From Bradyrhizobium sp. NP1 (GTDB lineage Bacteria; Pseudomonadota; Alphaproteobacteria; Rhizobiales; Xanthobacteraceae), in contig NZ_CP127385.1 in the NCBI RefSeq assembly GCF_030378205.1, forward strand, positions 2,086,001-2,150,000: a stretch of 64,000 nucleotides of DNA, given 5' to 3'. Under the pieces are notes generated by a model. It searched no databases and was not told where the DNA came from. It saw only the letters and a program-made list of their open reading frames with translations. This document shows positions 1-7,061 of the stretch, in pieces. Position 1 is the stretch's first letter, and every line of letters begins with the position of its first letter. Position numbers and translations under genes: made by a program.

Positions 1-1
1 G

Positions 2-52
2 CTGATCAAGTCGTGGCCGGCAACCCCGCCCAAGCGCGCGGAAGCGAAGTGA
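2..52 (+). CDS. C-terminal end of an unidentified protein (partial)
   Basis: An open frame enters from the left edge and ends at a TGA at 50-52, giving a basic, proline-containing tail of 16 residues (ends KRAEAK). It is followed at once by a palindrome and a strong terminator, which suggests the true 3' end of a gene. Too little is present to name the protein. Confidence 0.45.
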   Translation: MIKSWPATPPKRAEAK

Positions 53-70
53 GGCGACCTCGCCGTCGTC

Positions 71-90
71 GCCCGGCTTGACCGGGCGAT
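71..90. repeat. GCCCGG palindrome of dispersed-repeat type
   Basis: A perfect 6-bp inverted repeat (GCCCGG, 71-76, and CCGGGC, 82-87, with a 5-base loop) is followed by GATGATCC. This looks like the short palindromic elements that are common between genes in Bradyrhizobium. That family assignment is from memory. Confidence 0.4.
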
Positions 91-104
91 GATCCGACAT
101 CGCG

Positions 105-132
105 AAAGGCCGGGAGCGATCCCGGCCTTTTT
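105..132 (+). terminator. Rho-independent terminator
   Basis: A perfect 8-bp stem (GGCCGGGA at 108-115, TCCCGGCC at 120-127) with a 4-base GCGA loop, an AAA before it and five T after it. It lies after the partial gene ending at 52. The flanking A tract lets it also serve the minus-strand gene ending at 171. Confidence 0.85.
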
Positions 133-170
133 GCCTGGCATTTCTCGCAATATTCTTGCAGAGCGTCTCG

Positions 171-1841
171 TCAATCCATCGGCTCGAGCCTGACGATCGA
201 GGCGCCATCGTTGCTTCCCACCCAGAAGCTGACCGGCGTCGTCGAATTGTCGACGAAGACCCTGCGGATGTTGGTCGAGCGCGGCAGGAGATAGTCGACC
301 ACCTCGCCCGTTCTGGTGTTTAGCCGTGTCACCTGGTCGGTCACCATCGATCCTGTCCACGCATTTTCATTCTTGTCGAGCACGACATCGTAGGGCGCCG
401 ACCAGCGCGTGTTCAGTTTCCATTCCCTGAATTGCCCGGTTCTGGTGTCGAACATCCCGATCCGGTCGCCGCGATATTCGCCGAACCAGAGGCGATCCTG
501 CGCGTCCATATTGCCGCGCCGTGGCGCCGAGCGGGGCGTCGGTGTCTGGAACAGCGAGACCTCGCCGGTCTTCGCATCGATGCGGCCGATCTGTCCCTGG
601 CGGAAATCGGTGAAGTAGGCGTTGTTGTGGGAGTCGGGGATCACGTCGTAAATGTTGTGCGGTTCGCCCTTGGGCGCGTCCTTGAACGGTCGCCACGTCT
701 CGATCTTGCCGGTCGCGATGTCGAGGCGGTGGACGCCGGCAAAGCCGTTGTTCTGCGTCCAGACCTTGCCGTCGACGTCCGAGTGCTGCGGGCTCACCAT
801 GTTGACCTGCGCCGCATCGATATTCGCTTCCGACGGAAGCGTCCAGAACCGAAACTGCTCGGTGTTCGGATCGAACTTGACGATGGTCGCCTGATACATG
901 TTGCCGAGCCAGAGATTACCCGCGGCGTCGGCACGCAGGCCAAGGCTGCCGGTCGGAAAATTGTCGCGATGCGTGGGGTAGGGATATTCGGTGACCTTGC
1001 CGGTTCTGGGATCGAGCCTTCCGAGTTTTTGCTCGCCAAAGCCTGAAAACCAGACGGTGCCTTCCTTGTCGACGATGACGTCGTGGGGCGCCATTTCCTC
1101 GCGCGGCAGGTCGTATTCGGTATAGATCACCCGCGTCGCCGCGCCTTTCGGGCGCGGCAGCGTCTTCAACGCATATTTCCATTGCTCCGTTGTGCTGAGA
1201 TTGATCGTGCTCAAATACTGGGCCACGGAGCGATAGATCTCGATCCGGTCTTCACCCTGCTCCTCCATCAGCCGCTCGGCCGGCCGCAATTGCGGGTGGA
1301 TCGGCAGGCTCTGCTGGACATAGCTCTGCATGCGCGGCAGGATCTGGGTCAGAAAGCCGTCGGTATCGTATTTGGAGCGCATGATGCGCTCGACACGGTG
1401 GCAGCCGACGCAATTGAGGAGTTGCCCCTTCTGCTGGTCGGAGCCGGGGATGCTCGCCAGCCATTCGCCGTTCGACAATTGCGCGGCAAGGTCCCTGGCT
1501 TTCCCGAGCTTGAGGTCCGCCGTTGCGGTCGTCGGTCCGCCTATCTCGACCTTCTTTGGCTGCCCAAGCTCGTAGCCGATTGCGCGCACCGCAAGGGTAT
1601 ATTGACCGGGCGCAAGCCGGCTCACCGGAAAACGGTAGCGCCCATCCGCGTCGGTCACGACGGTAACCGTCGTATTCGATCCGTCCCTGGTGGCGCTGAC
1701 GAGCACGCCTTCCATGACGGGCTCTTCCGCCGAGCTGACGAGACCAGTCAGCGCCGCAGCTGGTTGCTGTGCCTGGATCGCGGGCTGAAACGCGAGGACC
1801 AGGGCAGAGCCGATGGCGGCAAGCAGGGGACGACGACGCAT
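171..1841 (-). CDS. Secreted carboxypeptidase-regulatory-like / haem-motif / Vgb-like beta-propeller protein
   Basis: A 556-residue exported protein. Residues 1-24 form a signal peptide (basic MRRRP start, hydrophobic core, AxA site). Residues ~30-110 match a carboxypeptidase regulatory-like (transthyretin-type) beta sandwich. A single c-type haem motif CVGCH sits at 144-148. From ~245 to the end there are repeated blade motifs (such as W-FSGFGEQKLGRLDP-TG) of the virginiamycin B lyase/SMP-30-like propeller class. The start was placed at the ATG at 1841 because GGGAG precedes it and the signal peptide begins there; the frame stays open to 1988 but the extra 49 residues look non-coding. No substrate is evident. 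A lyase function should not be assumed from the propeller. A periplasmic electron-transfer or quinone-type oxidation role is possible because of the haem motif. Confidence 0.8.
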   Translation of the reverse strand: MRRRPLLAAIGSALVLAFQPAIQAQQPAAALTGLVSSAEEPVMEGVLVSATRDGSNTTVTVVTDADGRYRFPVSRLAPGQYTLAVRAIGYELGQPKKVEIGGPTTATADLKLGKARDLAAQLSNGEWLASIPGSDQQKGQLLNCVGCHRVERIMRSKYDTDGFLTQILPRMQSYVQQSLPIHPQLRPAERLMEEQGEDRIEIYRSVAQYLSTINLSTTEQWKYALKTLPRPKGAATRVIYTEYDLPREEMAPHDVIVDKEGTVWFSGFGEQKLGRLDPRTGKVTEYPYPTHRDNFPTGSLGLRADAAGNLWLGNMYQATIVKFDPNTEQFRFWTLPSEANIDAAQVNMVSPQHSDVDGKVWTQNNGFAGVHRLDIATGKIETWRPFKDAPKGEPHNIYDVIPDSHNNAYFTDFRQGQIGRIDAKTGEVSLFQTPTPRSAPRRGNMDAQDRLWFGEYRGDRIGMFDTRTGQFREWKLNTRWSAPYDVVLDKNENAWTGSMVTDQVTRLNTRTGEVVDYLLPRSTNIRRVFVDNSTTPVSFWVGSNDGASIVRLEPMD

Positions 1842-1980
1842 GGTTTTCTCCCGACGTCTTTTTTGATTGCCCGGAGCATAGTCCGGGCCGGTTGGGCGCA
1901 GCAAGTTGCTCGACGCGCAGATCAGCCGTGATTGACCGCCGGGCAGCGGCGCCGCAACATGGGCGTCAAGGGAGCTTTCC

Positions 1981-2697
1981 ATGCGCATGATCTTTCGCTG
2001 CGACCCAAAGCTCGTCGATCATCTGCCGCGGCCAGTCGCGGCGCGCAGCCGCTTGCCGGACTGGCTTCGTCAGATGCCCGCAAAGGCCTATTCGGAGATC
2101 CATGGTCGCGACATCCGTACCGTCAAGCAGTGCCCGCCCTTCGTCGACGCGATGGCCCATGGCGTCATGATCCTGCTGCCCTGCGACGTCAGGGTCGAGC
2201 GCGGAGCTTTTGCCTGGGACTGGGACATTCCGGAGCCCGCGACCTCGGGACATCCGCGCGCGCCGCTGAGCTTCCACCCCGCCGCACAATTTCCCGATGC
2301 TCCCTTTGCGAATGGAAGGGCCGCGCTCAAGTTCAACAGCTTCTGGACCATCGAGATCGATCCGGGCTGGTCGTTGTTTGCGACTCATCCCGTCAATCGC
2401 GACGACCTGCCGTTCCGCCTGATCTCCGGGCTGGTCGATGCCGATCGATTTCACGATGGCGGCATCAATTTCCCGGCGATCTGGACGCAGCCGGATTTTG
2501 CCGGCGTGCTGGCGAAGGGCACGCCGGTCGCGCAATGCTTTGCCGTGCCGCGCGAGGCGCCCGAACTGGTGTTCGAGGCATTCGACGATGCGCACCGGGA
2601 AGCCTATTCGAAGGTCGTCGGCGATGTGCTGGCGGCGCCCAACGTCTATCGCAAGCATTTTCGCGCCCGGCGCGGGCGGCTAACCACCACCGAGTGA
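1981..2697 (+). CDS. Conserved hypothetical protein (possibly DUF6065 family)
   Basis: A 238-residue soluble protein with no signal peptide or membrane segment. It has an N-terminal RLPDWLRQMP segment, aromatic-rich central stretches (FAWDWDIP, SFWTIEIDPGWSLFATHPVNR) and a basic C-terminus. I do not recognise a catalytic motif; the layout reminds me of DUF6065, without certainty. The ATG at 1981 is preceded by GGGAG at a good distance. Its upstream region is shared divergently with the secreted propeller gene. Its last 18 bases overlap the end of the convergent TPR gene. Upstream frames extend to 1932 but lack a good ribosome site. Confidence 0.7.
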   Translation: MRMIFRCDPKLVDHLPRPVAARSRLPDWLRQMPAKAYSEIHGRDIRTVKQCPPFVDAMAHGVMILLPCDVRVERGAFAWDWDIPEPATSGHPRAPLSFHPAAQFPDAPFANGRAALKFNSFWTIEIDPGWSLFATHPVNRDDLPFRLISGLVDADRFHDGGINFPAIWTQPDFAGVLAKGTPVAQCFAVPREAPELVFEAFDDAHREAYSKVVGDVLAAPNVYRKHFRARRGRLTTTE

Positions 2698-3492
2698 GCG
2701 GCGAAGAGCAGCTTCGTCGATCCATAGCCGGCCATGGGACGCCGAGGTCAGGGCCATCGCGATGGTGCCGAAGCTTTGCGGACGCAGCCGATAGGCTTCC
2801 CGATAGGCTCGCATGGCGCCGTCGAGATCGCCCGATTCCTGCAGCGCAATCCCCAGGTTGAGCGCGGCCTCGGCATAGTCCGGCTTCAGCGCGATCGCCC
2901 TGCGGTAGGCATTTGCGGCCGAGGCATGGTTGCGAAGATCCTGGTATGCGAGGCCGAGATCGAACCAGACCGAAGCCGGGGCGTCGCCTGCGGTGGCGCG
3001 TTCAAGCATCGCGGCGGCGGCCGCGTGGTCGCCATCTTCAAGGGCAAGTCGCCCCAGTCGCGCAGCGGCCTCCTGATGCGTCGGAACGACTTTCAGGATC
3101 GCATGCCAGGCTTCGCGCGCCTGTTGCCTCAAGCCTGCCTGGTCGAGCGTCCGCGCCTTTTCGACAAAAGCATCGCGCTGTGGTGCGATCGCGATCGCGG
3201 CATCAAGATGCGAAAGCGCGGCATCGAAATCCTGCGCGGCGCGCGCGAGGCGAGCGGCGAGCAGGTGGGCCGCCGCGTTGCCGGGGCGCTTGGCAAGGCT
3301 CGTCTCGATGTGGCCCCGGGCCGCCCGAATGTCGTCTTTCGCAAACAGCACGGCGGCAAGCAGATGGCTCAGCATCGGCTCGCCGGATTGTTGGGCGAGG
3401 CCTTGCTCGCAGATTTTCTGCGCCTCGTCGCGCCGGCCGTCATTGAATGCGGCCGTTGCGCGGCGGACGATGTCCTCGGCAGTATCCGTCAT
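2680..3492 (-). CDS. Tetratricopeptide-repeat protein
   Basis: A 270-residue protein made almost entirely of TPR helices. Clear repeats include the one ending in LGLAYQDLRNHASAANAYRR and the next, LNLGIALQESGDLDGAMRAY. TPRs are scaffold folds for protein contacts, so no reaction can be assigned. There is no signal peptide, so it is probably cytoplasmic. The C-terminal GRLWIDEAALRRSLGG segment resembles tails of other rhizobial TPR proteins. It overlaps the convergent upstream gene by 18 bases. Confidence 0.8.
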   Translation of the reverse strand: MTDTAEDIVRRATAAFNDGRRDEAQKICEQGLAQQSGEPMLSHLLAAVLFAKDDIRAARGHIETSLAKRPGNAAAHLLAARLARAAQDFDAALSHLDAAIAIAPQRDAFVEKARTLDQAGLRQQAREAWHAILKVVPTHQEAAARLGRLALEDGDHAAAAAMLERATAGDAPASVWFDLGLAYQDLRNHASAANAYRRAIALKPDYAEAALNLGIALQESGDLDGAMRAYREAYRLRPQSFGTIAMALTSASHGRLWIDEAALRRSLGGG

Positions 3493-3533
3493 GGCAGCGC
3501 ATTAGAAACGCGCTGCGGGGCAAGCGCAACCGC

Positions 3534-3584
3534 CGTCATTCCAGGGCGCGCGTCAAACCTGGCGGTTGCGCGCCAGCCCGGAAC
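3534..3584. repeat. Imperfect palindromic intergenic repeat
   Basis: The gap between the TPR and OYE genes carries an imperfect inverted repeat: the left arm starts GTCATTCCAGGGCGCGC and the right arm is GCGCGCCAGCCCGGAACGAC. It resembles the GTCATTCC...GGAATGAC dispersed repeats that also occur at 4881-4919. Confidence 0.4.
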
Positions 3585-3599
3585 GACGATGTTGCGAGG

Positions 3600-4703
3600 C
3601 TACTGTGCCGCTTCTGCCGTCTGCAGCGACGGGTAATCGGTATAGCCCTTGGCGTCGCCGCCATAGAACGTCGCCTTGTCCCACTCGTTCAGGGCTGCGC
3701 CCTTCTTCAACCGCTCGACCAGATCGGGGTTGGAGATGAACGGCTTGCCGAACGCGATCAGGTCGGCCGCGCCTTCGCGCAGCACCTTGTCGGCGAGCGC
3801 GAAGTCGTAGCCGTTGTTGGCGATGTAGGCGCCGGCAAAACGCTTGCGCAGGGACGCGTAGTCGAACGGCGCGAAATCGCGCGGGCCGCCGGTGGCGCCC
3901 TCGACCACGTGCAGGTAGACGAGCTTCAGCGCGCTCAAGCCGTCGACGATGTGGTCGAACAGGGCCTGCGGATTGGAGTCGGAGACGTCGTTTGCGGGCG
4001 TCACCGGCGAGATGCGGATGCCGGTACGATCAGTGCCAGCCTCCGTGGCAACGGCTTTCGCGACCTCCAGCATCAGCCGCGAGCGGTTTTCGATCGATCC
4101 GCCATAGGCATCGCTGCGCTTGTTGGCGCCGTCCTTGGCGAACTGGTCGAGCAGATAGCCATTGGCGCCGTGGATCTCGACGCCGTCGAAGCCGGCCGCC
4201 AGCGCATTCGCTGCGGCGCGCTTGAAGTCGTCGATGATTCCAGGGATTTCCGACAATTCGAGCGCGCGCGGCTCGGAGATATCGGTGAAGGCGTTGTTGA
4301 CGAAGGTCTTGCCCTTGGCGCGGACCGCTGAAGGCGCAACCGGCGCACCATTGTTTGGCTGCAGGGAGGTGTGCGAGACGCGGCCGACGTGCCAGATCTG
4401 GATGAAGATGCGGCCTCCTCGCTCATGGACGCGGTCGGTGATTTTGCGCCAGCCCTCGACCTGCGCCCTCGAATAGATGCCGGGCGTGTCCTGATAGCCC
4501 TGGCCCTGTTGCGAGACCTGGCTCGCCTCGGTGACGAGGAGGCCGGCCGAGGCGCGCTGGCCGTAATATTCCGCCGCGAGCGGACCCGGAACCATGCTTG
4601 GGGGAACAGCGCGGTTGCGCGTCAGCGGCGCCATCACGAGCCGGTTCGGCAGCGTGATCGGGCCAAGCTTGAAGGGCTCGAGGAGTTTGGAAGACGTGCT
4701 CAT
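3600..4703 (-). CDS. Old Yellow Enzyme family alkene reductase (NemA-like)
   Basis: A 367-residue FMN-dependent oxidoreductase of the NemA/OYE class, which reduces activated C=C bonds (enones, maleimides) or nitro compounds with NAD(P)H. The beta/alpha barrel begins with LLEPFKLGPITLPNRLVMAPLTRNR, the FMN-binding start of the family. The active-site triad is intact: H178, N181 and Y183 in EIHGANGY, with the same spacing as in yeast OYE1. The C-terminal half has the GKPFISNPDLVERL phosphate-binding region. Length is normal for the family. It is cytoplasmic and its physiological substrate is unknown. No obvious regulator of the NemR type adjoins it. Confidence 0.92.
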   Translation of the reverse strand: MSTSSKLLEPFKLGPITLPNRLVMAPLTRNRAVPPSMVPGPLAAEYYGQRASAGLLVTEASQVSQQGQGYQDTPGIYSRAQVEGWRKITDRVHERGGRIFIQIWHVGRVSHTSLQPNNGAPVAPSAVRAKGKTFVNNAFTDISEPRALELSEIPGIIDDFKRAAANALAAGFDGVEIHGANGYLLDQFAKDGANKRSDAYGGSIENRSRLMLEVAKAVATEAGTDRTGIRISPVTPANDVSDSNPQALFDHIVDGLSALKLVYLHVVEGATGGPRDFAPFDYASLRKRFAGAYIANNGYDFALADKVLREGAADLIAFGKPFISNPDLVERLKKGAALNEWDKATFYGGDAKGYTDYPSLQTAEAAQ

Positions 4704-4880
4704 CAGGATGCTTTCGGGAAAGTGAAGATGGCTAACAGATGGGGTATTTTGGGCAGTGCGGCAATGCCGCGGGCCATACGGAGCGCGCAGACGAGCCGTG
4801 CTGCGGGTCAGGGAAATATTCGTTCAAACATGCGGCAGCCGGGGGAAGGCTGGCCTCTCGTTCGGCCATGGCGGAAGCTT

Positions 4881-4919
4881 TCATTCCCGGCTTGCGCCGA
4901 TCCGCGCAGCCGGGAATGA
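4881..4919. repeat. 12-bp perfect inverted repeat, REP-like
   Basis: TCATTCCCGGCT (4881-4892) and AGCCGGGAATGA (4908-4919) form a perfect 12-bp stem with a 15-base loop. It lies in the 226-bp gap between the OYE and DUF1993 genes, both on the minus strand. It looks like a dispersed intergenic palindrome and could also stabilise or terminate the OYE transcript. I see no gene in this gap. Confidence 0.6.
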
Positions 4920-4929
4920 CGCGCGTCAT

Positions 4930-5433
4930 TCAATTAACGCCGAGGAAATCGCGCTTGCCGATCTCGACGCCGTTATGCCGGAGCAGGCCATGGGCGATCG
5001 CGGCATGGAAATAGAAATTCGGCAGCGAAAAACTGCTCAGGAATTGCTGGCCCTTCAGCGTCAACGACCGGTCGGGGCCGGCCGGGAAGGTGACGTCTTT
5101 GGTATCGGCGCCTTCGAACTGCGCCGGCTTGAACGACTTCACATAATCGATCGTCCTCGCCACGCGCTGCCTCAATTCCTCGAATGTCTTTTCGGTATCA
5201 GGCGTCGCGGGCACCTCGACATGAGCGAGGCGGGCGCAGCCCTTGGCGGCAAAGTCGCAGGCGAGCTGGATCTGCCGCGTGAACGGCAGCATATCGGGAT
5301 AGAGCCGCGCGTTCAGGATCGCCTCGGGCTGGATGTTCTTCTTCTGGCAATGCGCTTCGGCCTTGGAGAGCAGGCCGTTGAGGGCGGAGAGAATCTGCAG
5401 GAAGGCGGGGACGGTCGCGTCATAGAAGGACAT
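4930..5433 (-). CDS. DUF1993 family protein
   Basis: A 167-residue cytoplasmic protein. The start MSFYDATVPAFLQILSALNGLLSKAEAHC and the segment ARLYPDMLPFTRQIQLACDFA match the DUF1993 family, a four-helix-bundle, DinB-like family of unknown function. Conserved histidines occur near the C-terminus (NFYFHAAIAHGLLRHNGVEIGK), as in that family. I chose the ATG at 5433, where the family homology begins; the frame extends to 5508 without support. It lies upstream of the OYE gene on the same strand, 226 bases away and separated by a palindrome. Confidence 0.85.
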   Translation of the reverse strand: MSFYDATVPAFLQILSALNGLLSKAEAHCQKKNIQPEAILNARLYPDMLPFTRQIQLACDFAAKGCARLAHVEVPATPDTEKTFEELRQRVARTIDYVKSFKPAQFEGADTKDVTFPAGPDRSLTLKGQQFLSSFSLPNFYFHAAIAHGLLRHNGVEIGKRDFLGVN

Positions 5434-5596
5434 GTGATGCTCGTTCGGCTGGCGGGATGGTAAAGTCTTCCCGACATGGGGCGACGAGGAGTGAAATTCA
5501 ACTCTCAAACGCCGCCGGCGCCAGTTAAATCTCGCGCAAATGCTGTCATCATCCTGAGACGTCGCCAGCGGGTCGAACGAATGCGTGCCGGATCGT

Positions 5597-6961
5597 CTAG
5601 CGCGCGATCGGCGCGGCGCTGGCCGCGGGCTGGGCCTGCGCCCGAGCGGGCCCGCGCATTCGCGCCAGAAGCTCGGCCGTCGGCCAGGAATCCGCCGGCA
5701 GGCCGTACTTGATCTGCATCGCCTTCACGGCGTTGCGGCTCTGCTGGCCGAGCACGCCGTCGATCTTGCCGACGTCGAAGCCGGCGTGCGCCAGAAGCTG
5801 CTGCAATTGCTTGATCTCGCCGAGCGGAAGTTGCGCGACGGGCGCGGAGGGCGGCCGCATCGGCGGCGCGCCGGCGATGCGGGTTGCGAGATAGCCGGCG
5901 GTGGTTGAATAGATCAGCGAATTATTCCATTCGGTATAGGCGGCGAAATTCGCGTAGGCCAGAAACGCAGGGCCGGTGCGGCCCATCGGCAGCAGCAGCG
6001 AGGCCGGCATGTCGTCATTGGCGAGCGCCCGGCCGTTCGGATAGGCGACCCCTAACTCCGCCCATTTCGAGCGCGGCAGCTTGATCGTGAGGTCGGCCTG
6101 GTCCCACGGGAAGCTTGCCGGTGCCGTCACCCGCACCTCCTCGAGCCAGGGCTCGCCGCGCCGCCACTTCAGTCCGGTGGCGATATAGTTCGCGGTCGAG
6201 CCGATCACGTCGGGCGCGCTGCCGAGCAGGTTGCGCCGCCCGTCGCCGTCGAAGTCGACCGCATAGGTGACATAGTGCGTCGGCAGGAATTGCGTCTGGC
6301 CGAGCTCGCCGGCCCAGGAGCCGATCATCTCCGACGGCGACAGATCGCCGCGATCGATGATCTTGAGCGCCGCGATCGTCTCGTTCTGGAAACGCTCCGC
6401 GCGCCGGCAGTCATAGGCGAGCGACACCAGCGACGGCAGCACCGGCAGGTTGCCCATGTTGGCGCCGAAATCGCTCTCCAGTCCCCAGAACGCGGCGATC
6501 ACAGCGGGCGGCACGCCATACTCCTTCTCGGCGCGGGCAAACGCCGCCGCATGCGCCTTGATCTGCGCCTGGCCCTGCTGCATGCGGAAGGGCGCCGCCA
6601 TGCGGCCGGCGAACTGGGTGAAGAGCTGGCCGAACACGCGCTGGCCGCGGTCGCGGTTGACGATGCCCTGGTCGTAGGTGAGATAGGGCGAAGCTTCCGC
6701 GATCGCCTGTTGCGAAACGCCCTCAGCCGCCGCGCGCTGCTTGAGATCGGCGAGGAAGCGCTCGAAGCTTGCGCCGTTATGGCAGGCCGCCGCGCGTGAC
6801 GAGGGAGCGGTGGCGGGACGCGGCGTGGCGGGCGATCGAGGCGCTTCGCTGACGGGCCGGGTCGGCGCGGGAAAAAGCTGGGCCAAGGCGGGCGTCGAAA
6901 ACGCCGCAACGGCCGCAAGCGCGAATGCAATTCGGAGGGAAGGGGTCTGCATCAAGTTCAT
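5597..6961 (-). CDS. Lytic murein transglycosylase, MltB-like (SLT_2) with peptidoglycan-binding domain
   Basis: A 454-residue exported enzyme that cuts the MurNAc-GlcNAc bond of peptidoglycan to form anhydro ends. Residues 1-27 are a signal peptide ending ALAQ, followed by a Pro/Ala-rich linker to ~60. The SLT_2 catalytic domain spans ~63-360, with the catalytic glutamate E162 in GLESDFG and the family motif SWAGELGQTQFLP. Residues ~375-435 form a PG_binding_1 domain (IKQLQQLLAHAGFDVGKIDGVLG). The start is uncertain between ATG codons at 6988, 6961 and 6952; none has an ideal ribosome site. It follows the Slt-type gene on the same strand, so two transglycosylases lie in tandem. Confidence 0.9.
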   Translation of the reverse strand: MNLMQTPSLRIAFALAAVAAFSTPALAQLFPAPTRPVSEAPRSPATPRPATAPSSRAAACHNGASFERFLADLKQRAAAEGVSQQAIAEASPYLTYDQGIVNRDRGQRVFGQLFTQFAGRMAAPFRMQQGQAQIKAHAAAFARAEKEYGVPPAVIAAFWGLESDFGANMGNLPVLPSLVSLAYDCRRAERFQNETIAALKIIDRGDLSPSEMIGSWAGELGQTQFLPTHYVTYAVDFDGDGRRNLLGSAPDVIGSTANYIATGLKWRRGEPWLEEVRVTAPASFPWDQADLTIKLPRSKWAELGVAYPNGRALANDDMPASLLLPMGRTGPAFLAYANFAAYTEWNNSLIYSTTAGYLATRIAGAPPMRPPSAPVAQLPLGEIKQLQQLLAHAGFDVGKIDGVLGQQSRNAVKAMQIKYGLPADSWPTAELLARMRGPARAQAQPAASAAPIAR

Positions 6962-7061
6962 CGGCTCAAGCGTGGCAGCCCTCTCCATACACCGGGGCCG
7001 AGGGCTGACATAGTGTCCCGCTCCCCAGCGCGCGTGAGGTGGATCCGAAAGGCCCGATCGA

